Assembly (NCBI GenBank): GCA_028023455.1 | Contig: JAQFVV010000032.1 | Location: 4,009,366-4,073,365, forward strand | Reading direction: 5' to 3' | DNA length: 64,000 bases | Source of the DNA: Epiperipatus broadwayi | Taxonomy: Eukaryota; Onychophora; Udeonychophora; Euonychophora; Peripatidae | Shown: positions 34,983 to 46,009 of the stretch, one piece after another | Layout of the letters: each line of letters starts with the position of its first letter | How positions within the stretch are numbered: position 1 is the first letter of the stretch | Notes under the pieces: model-generated | What the model was told of the DNA's origin: nothing | The model's input: only the letters and a program-made list of their open reading frames with translations | Databases searched by the model: none | Position numbers and translations under genes: made by a program

Positions 34983-36192
34983 GCTGGTTAATTAGCCACT
35001 ATACATTGCTTGGTGGTGCTGTGCTATTTATGCAGCCAAACCTATGGCTAATATAACACTACAATCATAGTAGCCATCAGCCTTTCTATGTATATAAATG
35101 AGTAATGACAGTTCTCTACCAACATGAGGGGGTGTAGACTTCGATGTCATAGAACTGTTGAAATGTGCTTGCAAATGAATTGCCCTACAGCCCAACTGAC
35201 ATAGTATTACCTATTTCTAATTATCAGCCTGTCAGCAATGCTTCCCCAAACAGTGTAGAAGCATTGGAAATTTTAAAATGACTAGGCCATAACACAATTG
35301 TAGGTGTTCACAGAAACAACACATTTTGGCATGGCATGTATGAGAGAAACAAAATGTCTGAAGGCAACAGCAGAATTTTCCAACTGTGGGATCTGCCAAA
35401 CACAGAAGCAGGCCCAAAACATCATGCCACATGCCAATGAAAGTACATGTGGTAAAGATATGAGACTTAGCATCTGACATGAGAATTATCTTGCAGAATA
35501 TATTTGGAGACATGTTCACAAAAGTCATGTCATTTTAGAGCCATATTATGCAAAATGACCACCAACACAAATAACTAGTCTCAAAAGACATTTCAGTCTG
35601 TTTTTTATTGAAATTGTTATTCAAAATGGTTATTGACAAGCAGTTTTGTTTGGTTCAAGAGTCATTGAGAAATTCATATGCTATTAATAAATTTATTTTT
35701 GCAATGAATACATTTTGTCATTGTGATTAGTTTGTTTTAATGGATTTTTTTTTGTGTTTGCTATTTTTAATTTGGGTTTAAAGTTTTAATTTAATATTAC
35801 AATCAGAATGTCAGCATTGAAGGGGAGAGGGTGGGGGAAAGTAAATTGGCATTAAGAACAGCATAAAAAAATTGGTTGGCATGACTTATTTGAAAAAAAT
35901 TTGACCAAAAACAAAAAAACAGTCTCTGATTAGTTATTGTAACAAAAAAAACATCTTTTTTGTGTAACTACTATAATAAGAATATAACAAAAAAAAGGCA
36001 AAAGCAGCAAAAAAAAAGCAGTCTCTGATTAATTATTGTATTTTGTGTAAATTATAAGATAAGTTACTATTATTTACTATTACAACAACAATGTAAATTT
36101 TTAAGAATCACAGGCCCAGTAACATTATATCAATCTGCTTTTACAGACAAAAAGTGCCACCAAGCAATGTACAGTGGCTAATTAATTAGTAC
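34983..36192. mobile_element. TIR-bounded element (non-autonomous DNA transposon relic)
   Basis: Terminal inverted repeats of about 35-40 bp: left 34,983-35,022 (TTAATTAGCCACTATACATT then GCTTGGTGGTGCT) and right 36,152-36,191 (AGTGCCACCAAGCAATGTAC then AGTGGCTAATTAA). The interior is less AT-rich than the flanks at 35.03-35.55 kb. It has no recognisable transposase: a minus-strand open stretch at 35,232-35,528 is cysteine-rich but matches nothing I know. CAGTCTCTGATTA-TTATTGTA is repeated at 35,922 and 36,020. No target-site duplication was resolved, so the superfamily is unknown. Confidence 0.6.
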
Positions 36193-36212
36193 CTAAAATA
36201 AAAGGGTCTATA

Positions 36213-36221
36213 TATATATAT

Positions 36222-36264
<43 letters not shown>
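36213..36264. repeat. (TA)n microsatellite
   Basis: Long TA run with one AAA interruption, adjoining the right edge of the TIR element. Confidence 0.9.
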
Positions 36265-36273
<9 letters not shown>

Positions 36274-36289
36274 GGAAGGGAATAAAATA

Positions 36290-37500
36290 AAATAGGAATT
36301 CCTTCTTTCTATAGCATAAGATTTAAATTGTTTATTAGCAAAGGATAATAGATGTTTTATTATTTTGAGGCATGTATATATATTTTACTTATAGATTTCA
36401 CATTTTATAAAACATTCTGATTTGATTTTTTTCTTGAGACAGGAATATGTTGGGAAAATGTTTTCCTTTGTATATTATCTTTGATGTATTTTATTTTTAT
36501 TTTTTTGTTTATTCACCTTTTTGTGTGATATATATATACTTAATTTATGATTCTAAAATTTTGCAATAGTGGTGATAATATATAGATGAATAAAGAAATT
36601 ATGTGAATCATTTTACAAATATTAATGATTATAATATATGAAAATATATAAAAAAGTACAACTTGTTTGTTAAAAGTATTTGTGACTTACAAATGTATTT
36701 GTTTATTTTATATATCATAAACTGCTATGTTTATATAGAACACACCCATTTATGGATGTATGTTTACCATTGAGAATATTAAGAGCTATGTTAACTATAG
36801 AGTTTAAGTCAGTATCTTAAAAAAGTGTAGACTAGATGTCATAGTAACTGGAGATTATTATGGACAATTTCCATCAGAAGAAGGATAACAAATTTTGTTA
36901 TTGTCAAATCTTTCTTTTTTTACATGACTTAATTTCAAAACTTTGTCTGAATTCAATTCTATTATATAATGACTGAGTAGAGAAAAAAATTGCTATTTGG
37001 AGAATTTAATTCCTTCTAATTTTCCCAATAAATACCATATAGGCCTTTGAAGAGAAAAAAACATTTGAATAACTGTGTCATCTTTCATTTGGTTGTCTTG
37101 GCTTAACTAGGATAAAAATATACTTAAAAAAAATCAACTTTGAATGGTTTTAAATTCACTTGTTCACCATTAGAGGTCATCTAACATGTTAATGAAATTT
37201 ACATAAGAATAAATTTTGATTCTTCAGATTACTGTCAATTTTCAAAAGGAAGTATATTTAAATAAAGAAAATAAATCGTAACCAATCTGATATTACTTTT
37301 TTATTTATTAAAGTGCATACATTTTAATTTTAATTTATCATGATAAAACAATGCTACATAAGATATCATTTATAAATTTGTATTTTTTTGTTTGTTTAAC
37401 AAACCCATTTAATATACATTTGGCATTTATATAAGATTTAATAAATGCTGAGCATTAATTTATTAATGTCCATCTTAAGTTGAGTTTTGCCTGTTTGAAT
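36290..37500. other. AT-rich non-coding DNA
   Basis: Nothing recognised. Confidence 0.5.
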
Positions 37501-37519
37501 AATGTCCATCTTCATGAAA

Positions 37520-37587
37520 ATTACTTTTATATATATATCTAATATATATATAGATCGGAAGAGCATATTAGATATATATATAAAAGT

Positions 37588-37592
<5 letters not shown>
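37520..37592. other. Inverted repeat with a sequencing-adapter-like 13-mer at its centre
   Basis: ATTACTTTTATATATATATC then TAATAT lies left of 37,552 and its reverse complement lies right of 37,564. Between them stands AGATCGGAAGAGC, identical to the start of the common Illumina TruSeq adapter. A read-through insert joined to its own reverse complement would give exactly this arrangement, so the stretch is probably an assembly artefact. Confidence 0.8.
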
Positions 37593-37625
<33 letters not shown>

Positions 37626-37683
37626 TATTAAAGGATTTAAAAGAAATCAACACTATAATAAAATTAAAAATAAAAATATCAAA

Positions 37684-38187
37684 ATGAAATGGATTTCAAT
37701 GCCATTTATATCAGATGAGCAGGTCAAGTTTATTAAGAAAATTTATAATGGTTTGTGTCATATTGCTTGTTTCTCTACAAATAACATAAATAGATTGCTT
37801 AATAATTCTAAAATTCAAAATTCAAAGTTTAATCAAAATTCTATTATATATAGATTGATATGTGGATGTGGCGTACAATACATTGGTAAATCTAAATGTA
37901 CATTTGATAAGAGAATAAAAGAACATATGCTTTTATATAATAGAATTCAAAAAGAGAATCAATATGGAACAGATGTAAATAAACCTTCATCATCTGTTAT
38001 ATTTGATCATAATAAATCTTGTCAATATGGATTTAAATTTGATTATAAAAATATGAAAATTATTCAAATTGAACGTTGTCATAATAAACGTAAAATAAAA
38101 GAGGCTATGTTGATTTCAAGAAATCGTCAAATGTTAATGAATCGCCAGTCATCAAATGTTAAGATAACAGAATTGTGGGAAATCTGA
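37684..38187 (+). CDS. GIY-YIG endonuclease domain of a Penelope-like element (partial)
   Basis: A 167-residue open frame. The middle reads IIYRLICGCGVQYIGKSKCT followed by FDKRIKEH, matching the Penelope-type GIY-YIG module (VY.I.C..C...YIG.T...l..R..EH). It then has SSSVIFDHNKSC, the R..K..EA-like NKRKIKEAMLISR, and a final MNRQSS...ELWEI. In Penelope-like elements this domain nicks the target for reverse transcription. The tyrosine and glycine of YIG, the arginine of FDKRIKEH and a catalytic-type glutamate (KEAM) are all present. The frame has no stop, which suggests a fairly recent copy, but the RT half is absent, so alone it is not a complete element. The ATG is only the first Met in the truncated copy. 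Confidence 0.85.
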   Translation: MKWISMPFISDEQVKFIKKIYNGLCHIACFSTNNINRLLNNSKIQNSKFNQNSIIYRLICGCGVQYIGKSKCTFDKRIKEHMLLYNRIQKENQYGTDVNKPSSSVIFDHNKSCQYGFKFDYKNMKIIQIERCHNKRKIKEAMLISRNRQMLMNRQSSNVKITELWEI

Positions 38188-38233
38188 ATTGAACTATGGG
38201 TATTGTTAAGGGTTGTCTCATTTTGATTATTCT

Positions 38234-38300
38234 ACGTTATATAGTTGATAAAGACTACAAAGTGTATAGTCGAAAGTACTTCTAAAAGAATATAATTTAT
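38234..38300 (+). ncRNA. Degenerate hammerhead in the Penelope-like trailer
   Basis: TTGATAA (38,245-38,251) stands for CTGATGA, then helix II GACTA (38,253-38,257) / TAGTC (38,267-38,271), then GAA and the palindrome AGTACT (38,275-38,280) for helix III with T17. The C3-to-T and G8-to-A changes are the two bases that pair with each other in the folded core, so they may be compensatory. Helix I pairing (TAG/CTA then weak) is poor. Confidence 0.5.
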
Positions 38301-38382
38301 ATAAATTGTACTGTATTTTGATATATATATTGATTTGTATATTACATATATTGTGAAACGAATACTGATATCAAACTTTATT

Positions 38383-38386
<4 letters not shown>

Positions 38387-38467
<81 letters not shown>
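38387..38467. repeat. (TA)n(GA)n compound microsatellite
   Basis: TA runs to 38,438, then about 14 GA units. Confidence 0.95.
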
Positions 38468-38469
<2 letters not shown>

Positions 38470-38470
<1 letters not shown>

Positions 38471-39660
38471 CTATTATCATTGAAGTTCAATTAATTTCTT
38501 CTGATGAATAATGATTTTAATGTGAGTTTGAAGAGGTGAATTATTCTATTAATACTTTTTATGTGATGTTTGCATAGTTATATACATATAACTCAGAATC
38601 CTTTATCATTCATGAGAGCTTTCTTTAAAAAATATTAGAATCACTGTAGTTTTATGATGATCTATCAATAAGTACTCATAAGAGTAATGCAGTTGAATAT
38701 ATATACTCTCTTAGGCTATGATTGAGGATATTTTAAGGGATTAACTTGAGAAGTTTGTACTTAACATTTCAAAGGGGACATAATTTAGAATACCTATGCT
38801 TATAAAAAATGAGAAAAAAATGTGGCATGCATAGTGCAAGGAGAATATCAATATTTATTATTTTTTGGTTATAAGATTAGTGAAATATTGTCCTTGAAAA
38901 TGTACCTATGATTTTAAACTATCTGATTTCAATAGAATACTATTATTAATATTTTCATTATATTATTGTGTTTTACTTAATTTCAAAGAACAAGTGGTCT
39001 TCCTGCAAACATGAATATATCCCAATAGATCTGGTTAACTTATTAGGAATATAAATCACTTTGAAGTCAAGTGGAAAACTTATAAAGAAAAAGTTGTTTT
39101 ACTTTGTTGTATTAATATTATTATTATTGCCATTCAAAAAAAGGAAGTACATATTTAATTATAAATAAAACATATACCACTTGTTTGAATTTAAAGTAAT
39201 TTTGTGATTTATTTTTCTTTTAATCATTTATCAGTATACAGGGTCATTGTGTCATTGAGCATTATTAACTTAAATCATTTTCTTGAGAACATCTGAATGA
39301 TAAAAGTTGCCTGCAGAGACACTAAAAAGTAGCTACAGTGTCTCACGTTAGTAAATTTAGACATGCTACCTTAATTTTTTTTAGTTAGTTGTTGGAAAAT
39401 ATAAAGAAGATTCAATAAAATTTATCTTTTGTTTTTATTTTATATTTAGATATAAATCATGTCTTATATGTTATTTTGTGTGAATACCTGAGAGTAGGCT
39501 ATTTGGAACATTGAAAGAGAATTTAAAACTAAACCTATTCTTTTGTATACATATTGAATCTAATTTATTTAGTTATATTACTTCAAAAAGCTATCTCATT
39601 AGATATTAACTTTAGGGCTTATACCATCTACCATTATATTTTGAATCCCAAATCTGTGGG
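38470..39660. other. AT-rich non-coding DNA
   Basis: Nothing recognised. Confidence 0.5.
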
Positions 39661-39677
39661 GTATAAGAAAGCCTTCA

Positions 39678-40300
39678 TTGAATAAGGTGGATCTTTGCAC
39701 AGACATAAACCCTATTTACCATTACTATATATTGTACCATGTCACTCTATCTTCTTTTGATCACAGAGGGCAAAATATTAGGCATTTGTTAATTGAATGT
39801 AAATACTTGAAAACAGAAAGGGCGCATATAATGAAGTTATGGAAAAATAAATATGAAAAAAAAGTGATTATACAAAATGTAGATTATTGGTTTTTATGCT
39901 GGGTTTGGAAAAAGATAAGGGGGTTTAGATATAAAGGCTGTAGAGTTGACAAAAATTATGTTGTGGAAATAGGATGGAGCAGAATATGGGAAAAATTAGA
40001 CTGGAGAATGTGAAATTAAGTACTTAACAAGTTTTTCTTGGTATAATTGCTGAGAGATTCTTGACTTCATTTAAGAAGAAGCTACAGTACATCACATCAC
40101 ATGGAAAATTTAATTTACTGTGGCCCAAAGTTAATGATGATGATAATTGGCATCAGCTAAACCCAGGGAGAGAAAAAATCTTTAAGATTGTTCAGTCAAT
40201 TGGGAAAAGACAACAGAGACAAACATCAGCCAAACTAATTTTAAACTTTATTAAGTTTATAATAATAATTTCATAATTTATTAAAACTACAATAATAATA
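39678..40300 (+). pseudogene. Fossil LINE tail
   Basis: The 111-residue open segment at 39,678-40,013 contains IRHLLIECKYLKTERAHIM. This resembles the H-x4-C...R segment in C-terminal tails of non-LTR reverse transcriptases (ETxxHLLxxCPxxxxxR). The first cysteine pair is not preserved. An AAT-rich run at 40,258-40,308 may be its 3' tail. The family cannot be determined, and the 9.1-9.7 kb fragment may be of the same type. Non-functional. Confidence 0.4.
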
Positions 40301-40309
40301 AAAGTATAA

Positions 40310-43300
40310 AAAAAACAAATTAAATAACAGACAAACAAAAGTATAAAAGTTTGTTCTAAATTTCTAGTGAAGCATGTATGAGAAAAAGAATATGATAAAC
40401 ATTCTGGTAGATACACCAATCTTCTCATAGAAGGACTGAGAGGGAGGAATAAATTTACTTCTGATGATGATTTACAAAAAAAAAATACAATTTCTCTATC
40501 CAAAGATTTTCTAAAATATATAAAAAAAATTGTCTTGTAAAGAATCAATGAATCAGCATGGACAAACACCCTCTAGTACATTGAAACTAGAGATGTCATA
40601 TGTCTGCAGAACAGCTCATGGATAATTATGTTTAAAATTACCAAGGTTGATCCATTTACAAGAAGGGCAAATATAATGTGAAGATATTATGGTGTACGTA
40701 ATTTTAAATAGAAATCAAAATCCCCAGTTTTAGTAAAACCATTACTATTCAATCGAAAAATTGTCATCCAAATTATGGCAATTTACTAAGTTACTCTACA
40801 TTAATTGAAAGTGTCTCAAAAGGAAACAGGTAAGTAATAAGAAAATTTTTAATATCTGCCAAGTGTTTATCAAGAATGTAAATTACACAAATGAAAATCT
40901 ATATAGCTAATAAAAGAAATGTGCAATACATGCTCCACAACATAATAAAAGAATAATTTCAAATTACAGAATATAGCATTCGAAGTAAAAGATAATATAT
41001 TTCACCCACAAATAGATAAAATAATATGTTAAATAATTATGACATGAGAAAACTATACAAATGTTTACATTAGATTGAGCAGAGATTTTACTAGAGATTT
41101 ATGCCCTGGAAAGAATATAAAATAAGTTACATTATGCAATCCAGTGAGTACTCACAATTGGATGCAAATAATATTGACTGAACTTTTTAAAGGATTTTTT
41201 CTTTAAATAACAGTGAGTATGGAGGCAAGTGGAGGAATCAGTCTTAGTTTAAGCTTTCAAGGCATAATTCAAGAGAACAACTAGGAGATCAGGATCCATC
41301 TTGGAGTTGGCTTAGCAGGGCATTCTTGAGGTTTGAATACACATGATGAAGAAGTTGGCTATCTGATAAAGTTAACACAATCAAACTAATGTAAGCTATT
41401 CTAAGAGTTTGGATGAAGGTTTCTTTGACATATAAATGAATAAAGTCTCATCACAATGGGTCACAGAAGTGAATAGCAACATATGAAAACTATGGCAAGC
41501 CTGTCAATTAAATGAGAATCTCCATAAGCTAATATAAAATAACAATCCCAAATCAAAATGAACTGTATTGTTACTCCAAGAATAATCAAGATCAAGACTC
41601 CCTAAAATAATCTTAAGTCCAAATAAGAATTATAATAATTAATCCTAAACTTCTGGGCTACTTATATGCCACTTTTAACTCCTGTAATCTTTCTTGTTTT
41701 TTTAATTATAAGTCTTAGTCCAGGGGAAATCTCTATTTCATGCTCAATCTTAATTAATAATTCTGACAAGAACTTTACTTATTCTTTTTTTAAAAAAATA
41801 ATTAATTAAAATTAAATCTCCACTCTTCAAGATAAATTAAAATAGATTATATTTAAGCAACAAGAATGCAATCAACTTTTTCATTTGATAAAAAAAAACT
41901 TTTCATAAACAAGAATACAATTAACTTTCTTTTAAATTAAAAAAAACACTCTTCAAAAGATAACACAAAATGTTAGTTCTTTAAAATTAATTTTATAAAA
42001 TTAACTTAACTTTATGAGTGGTTGACCAAATTATTTTGCCTTTTGGCCAATTTGCCACCAGTGAATTTTTTCATAAGTATTATGCATTAAAATGCATGTA
42101 AAACAATATATTTTAGTATAATAATTTTTTCCGAAAATTGTGTACAAAAAATGGGAAATTCAAAATCTCTGCTTTTACAATAGGCATAAAACCCACCCTG
42201 ACATATTCAGCCATTGTCTGTTGCCAAGGCTGTAAAATGTTCAGTGTTTTATGACATTGTAGTTTCAAATGGTGCAAAAACTTGTTTATCTGTGAATTTA
42301 TTAAGCTTTTAGATATTTTTCTAAATAATTTGCACTATATTTATTAGATATCAAGAAATAAAAATTATGAATAACTTATTTTGACTTGAAATACTTTATT
42401 TTCAAAAATATAACATTATATTAGCAGCTAATGCAAATATGGCCTAAAGCGAATTAGAAAAGCAGCTTTGATGTAAATAATCTGCTTTATATTTATGAGT
42501 AAGAAAAATTGCAATTTTGCAATAAATGTTCAAAAAATTTAAACTTTTAAAGAATAATTCATTAGATATAAAAGAAATAAATAATTATTACTTTGAACGT
42601 GTTAAAAATAATCAGAATTAAAAAATATTTTATTGATTTTATAAACTGAAAATAATCTTTCTAGAAAAAATGACATGTAATGTCTTTAATTTGATAGTGA
42701 TCTCATTTTTTTAATATTTACAGAAACAAAATGTGAACATTTAAAATTTATTTCAGGTGTAAACAAAAATATCTATCAAAGGATCTCAAATTTGTTATTT
42801 TCTGGTAAGTAATAATCATTTTATCATATATTTTATGTTGATGTGTGAGACAAAGAAAAATGTCAGAAAATGCTGTAATGTGAGAGGTGTTATGTTGCAT
42901 TTTGGAATGGTTAAAACAGATTTTAAATTACAATTATGAAAGCACACATTTTCAAAACAAAAACAAATATGTATGTATGCTACTATATACTCATAAAAAA
43001 ATACATGCCAAAATTTTAAATAAATATAAATGCCACAATGGAACCTTTGAAGTGGAATCTATCCGGTTTAATATATATATATGTGTGTGTGTAAAACTGT
43101 AATAAAAATAATGAATTATAACAGTGATATATATTTCATCAATAACTATAATACATCACAAAAATACATATAGTTAATTTCTTAATTTTGTTCAACTGAA
43201 AACTGTTTTAATTAATTTATTGACACATGATGTCATATCCCAAGATTCATAAATTTTAACATTAGAACATTGTTTATTAATTAAAGGTGTTCTATTTTTA

Positions 43301-43680
43301 TTTACCAAAATTGTTTTCTTAATTTTTTGTTATTATTTTCTCTTCATGAAGAATCTTAGTATTTTTCAGATTGAAATTGCAAGTAAATTAATGTTTTTTT
43401 TTTTTTTTTGTGATCAAAGAAAATAGATGCCATTATTAAATCATTATTACTCTTATTTTTTATACATTTATATAGCAATTGATGTCCTTTTTTTGATTTA
43501 CTTCCCATAAGAAACCTTGCATTTGATTAAAATTTAATGCACAATATTACTTTTTTTTTTTTCAAAGGTACAATATTTTTTAATTATTTACATTTCTATT
43601 AACATTAGATAGAATACAAAATGGGACCTTATATAAATCCCTATATATTTTTAATAATTATTCTATATTGACTTTTTATT
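40310..43680. other. AT-rich DNA, no gene recognised
   Basis: 40.4-41.5 kb is slightly richer in G+C with broken frames on both strands and may be an old retroelement, but no motif is identifiable. The remainder is plain AT-rich DNA. Confidence 0.45.
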
Positions 43681-43681
43681 C

Positions 43682-43683
<2 letters not shown>

Positions 43684-43712
<29 letters not shown>
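43684..43712. repeat. (TA)n microsatellite
   Basis: TA run at the edge of a foldback-family copy. Confidence 0.9.
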
Positions 43713-43713
<1 letters not shown>

Positions 43714-43823
43714 TCATAATTATAAGAGACTTGAATTCAAACTTTCATCCTTCAGCTATCTACTCTATCACATACAACCAATGCATATGACTACATACAT
43801 GTTAAAAAGATAAATGATCTTAA

Positions 43824-43877
<54 letters not shown>

Positions 43878-44165
43878 TATAGCTCTATATATGTATATAT
43901 ATATTGTATTGAACCAGCACTCATCAGTTAGTCCAGACCATTATCTCTCACACCCATATGTAATCAGTGTTCAGTTTATTTTAAGATAGCAAATCTCCAA
44001 AACTTTAATGGACAGGCTTCAATCTACTCCATCTTCTAACTCTTCAGCCATCCATACCATTGAAGATCTAATGATAGAATGTCCAAATCCTTGTTAATGC
44101 CAGTAATGTAGTCATACCCATGTTGACTCTAAATCATGTTGACCCCTTATGTATAGGATCATATC
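43712..44165 (-). repeat. Hammerhead foldback family, left-type half
   Basis: The outer tail (GACTTGAATTCAAACTTTCA), the spacer ATACATGTTAAAAAGATAAA, a (TA)n expansion at 43,824-43,890, then the ribozyme start. Minus strand about 43,950-43,905 reads helix I CTAA, core CTGATGA and helix II 5' strand GTGCT-GGTTC, but the GAAA strand is replaced by AT-rich sequence. The inner block CTTTAATGGACAGGCTTCAA and ATTGAAGATCTAATGATAG follows. Confidence 0.7.
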
Positions 44166-44224
44166 CACTTAAATAGAAGAGGAATAGGCAGGTTTCAGGC
44201 TGAATTTCTAATATTTAATTGAAT

Positions 44225-44462
44225 ACAAGTATACATTATATACTTGTAGGTTTGATGAAACTATAAGGGGATATGAAGTCAAATTTTCCAAGATTCTTTC
44301 AGCTATCTGCTCTAAGACAAATGATAAAAATCACCACACATATCATCAGATTTTCAATGATATGGATGACTGAAGAATTGGAAGGTGGAGAAGATTGAAG
44401 CCTGCCCATTAAAGTTTGAAGATTTTCTCTCTTAATATAAATCAAGCACTGATTATATATAT
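44225..44462. repeat. Rearranged foldback-family copy
   Basis: The outer tail (44,268-44,330, inverted) is joined to the inner block (CAGATTTTCAATGATATGGA ... AAGCCTGCCCATTAAAGTTT) in plus orientation. The ribozyme is deleted. Confidence 0.6.
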
Positions 44463-44666
44463 GCTCATAGTTTAATGGACAGGCTTCAATCCACTCCACA
44501 CTCAAACTCTTCAACCGTCCATCCAATTGAAAATCTGATAATGGAATGCTCAAAGGCCACCCTGAGGCCAAGATTAGTGTGGAGTGGATTTAAGCCTGTC
44601 CATTAAACTATGAGCATAGTCTATCTTAATATATATATGAGCACTTATACTATATATGTGTGTAAA

Positions 44667-44731
44667 GATGATAGTCTGGAGTAACTGATGATTGCTGGTT
44701 TAGCATGAAATACGTATATTGGTGATTATTT
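44667..44731 (+). ncRNA. Hammerhead ribozyme, first unit of the 475-bp pair
   Basis: Core CTGATGA (44,685-44,691), helix II TGCT/AGCA around a GGTTT loop with a T-T mismatch at the base, GAA, helix III as the perfect palindrome ATACGTAT (44,710-44,717), H17 = A. Helix I is weakened because the strand before the core is GTAA rather than CCAA, opposite TTGG. Probably weak or inactive. Confidence 0.65.
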
Positions 44732-45141
44732 ATCTTTTCAGCATATATGTGTTTAGGTGTATCAGTGTTATTAGATAGAGTGGAGAGAGGTGGGTGGTGT
44801 GAAAGTCTGTGCTCATATACCCTATATTACATATATATAGCCACAGGTATATAACAAGCCTGTGTTTCAGTTATTACATTGCAGAGATGTTTGCCCATCC
44901 TTGCATATGTATTAAATGGATTATGTCCTGTACATGTGGGGTTCAGATTGACCTTAGGTCAACATGGATGTGACAATAATCTCGGCCTCAGGGTGGCCTT
45001 TGAGCATTCCATCAACAGATTTTCAATTGGATGGACGGTTGAAGAGTTGGAGTGTGGAGTGGATTGAAGCCTGTCCATTAAACTATGAGGATAGTCTATC
45101 TTAATATATATCTGAGCACTTATATTATATATGTGTGTAAA

Positions 45142-45205
45142 GATGATAGTCTGGACCAACTGATGATTGCTGGTTTAGCATGAAATACGTTTATTGGTGA
45201 TTATT
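45142..45205 (+). ncRNA. Hammerhead ribozyme, second unit (best-preserved of the dispersed family)
   Basis: Type-I layout. The outer part of helix I is GATGATAGTC with GATTATT. An internal loop (TGGA opposite T) precedes the inner part CCAA / TTGG. The core is CTGATGA (45,160-45,166), helix II TGCT/AGCA with loop GGTTT and one basal mismatch, then GAA. Helix III is the near-palindrome ATACGTTT (one mismatch) and the cleavage position is A at 45,193. All invariant core bases are present. The internal loop in helix I facing loop II is what known type-I hammerheads use for tertiary contacts. Self-cleavage is predicted, not shown. Confidence 0.75.
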
Positions 45206-45309
45206 TATCTTTTCAGCATATATATGTTTAGGTGTATCAGTGTTATTAGATAGAGTGGAGAGAGGTGGGTGGTGTGAAAGTCTGTGCTCATATACCCTAT
45301 ATTAAATAA

Positions 45310-45665
45310 ATAAACATAAATGGGTTTCTTATCAGTATGGAATACCTAGAATGTTGACTTTAATAGATTTTAGCTTTTTATCTTTTTTAAAAATAAAAAA
45401 AACAAACAATATTTTTCTTTTCAGATTCTTGAAAACACATCAGTTATCATTTTGGGGGTATAAGGTAATATGTACATGTTTATTTGTTAATTATTTTTTT
45501 ATATTTATAATCATAAAAATCGTAGATAAATTATAGTAGGACCTTATATCTCAAAGAAATGAAGTCATTTGCTAAGAATAATTGGTGGATTAGGGAAAGA
45601 GGGTTATCGAAATAAACTGCCATTAGATGATAATTTTTTTTATTTAGCTACTTAAAACTGCAAAT
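45310..45665. other. AT-rich non-coding DNA
   Basis: Nothing recognised. Confidence 0.5.
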
Positions 45666-45668
45666 CAC

Positions 45669-45776
45669 GTCAAGCGTTGTTAGCCGAGAGGTCATCGCAG
45701 CCGCCTTGCAAGCAAGTAGTTGATTGCAGACTGTTGTGGGTTCGTGTCCCGGCCGATGCTATGACATGAAAAAAAC
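45669..45776 (+). repeat. tRNA-derived SINE, third copy
   Basis: GTCAAGCGTTGTTAGCCGAG (box A region), GCCGCCTTGCAAGC, GTGGGTTCGTGTCCCGGCC (box B region) and GATGCTATGACATG followed by a short A tail. AAACTGCAAATCAC occurs on both sides (45,655-45,668 and 45,777-45,790), a clean 14-bp target-site duplication. Same family as 20.26 kb (+) and 10.75 kb (-). Confidence 0.9.
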
Positions 45777-46009
45777 AAACTGCAAATCACTTTCAAGTAG
45801 AAGATTATTACATGATTTCCAAAAATAAATATCTAACATTAAATGAGTCTGTGTTGATATTTGTGTTAATAAAGTTGAAAAGACAAACAATTTTAAAAAT
45901 TGCCAATTATATTACTAATTAAACCCAAAAAATTGGTAAGCAATGGTGATATGGAATTATTTATAAATCAAAAATAATAGAATAACATTGTAGCGATTGG
46001 TGGCATTTT

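Larger units (their letters stand above)
37592..38345 (+). mobile_element. Penelope-like element fragment (3' part)
   Basis: A 5'-truncated copy on the plus strand, starting next to a (TA)n tract. It comprises the C-terminal GIY-YIG endonuclease frame at 37,684-38,187 and a ~150-bp trailer containing a degenerate hammerhead at 38,234-38,300. The reverse transcriptase part is missing. The order endonuclease, then hammerhead-bearing terminal repeat, is that of Penelope-like elements. Confidence 0.8.
44465..45308 (+). mobile_element. Head-to-tail pair of hammerhead repeat units, 475-bp period
   Basis: The ribozyme cores at 44,685 and 45,160 are exactly 475 bp apart, and the sequences after them (GATTATTTATCTTTTCAGCA, TAGATAGAGTGGAGAGAGGT, GTGCTCATATACCCTATATT) are almost identical. 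The unit also contains GCCTCAGGGTGGCCTTTGAG, ATTTTCAATTGGATGGACGG and AGCCTGTCCATTAAACTATG. The first unit's left end (44,466-44,613) is itself an inverted repeat of that inner block. Head-to-tail tandem units are expected if a circular RNA, or its rolling copy, was reverse-transcribed. Non-coding. Confidence 0.75.

Noticed and set aside
35232-35528. Cysteine-rich 98-residue minus-strand frame inside the TIR element
   Set aside because: Cysteine spacing fits no zinc-finger pattern I know, and a second overlapping frame is also open. Probably fortuitous.
37438-37687. Open stretches on both strands over (TA)n
   Set aside because: They encode only IYIY repeats from the microsatellite and cross the adapter-like artefact.
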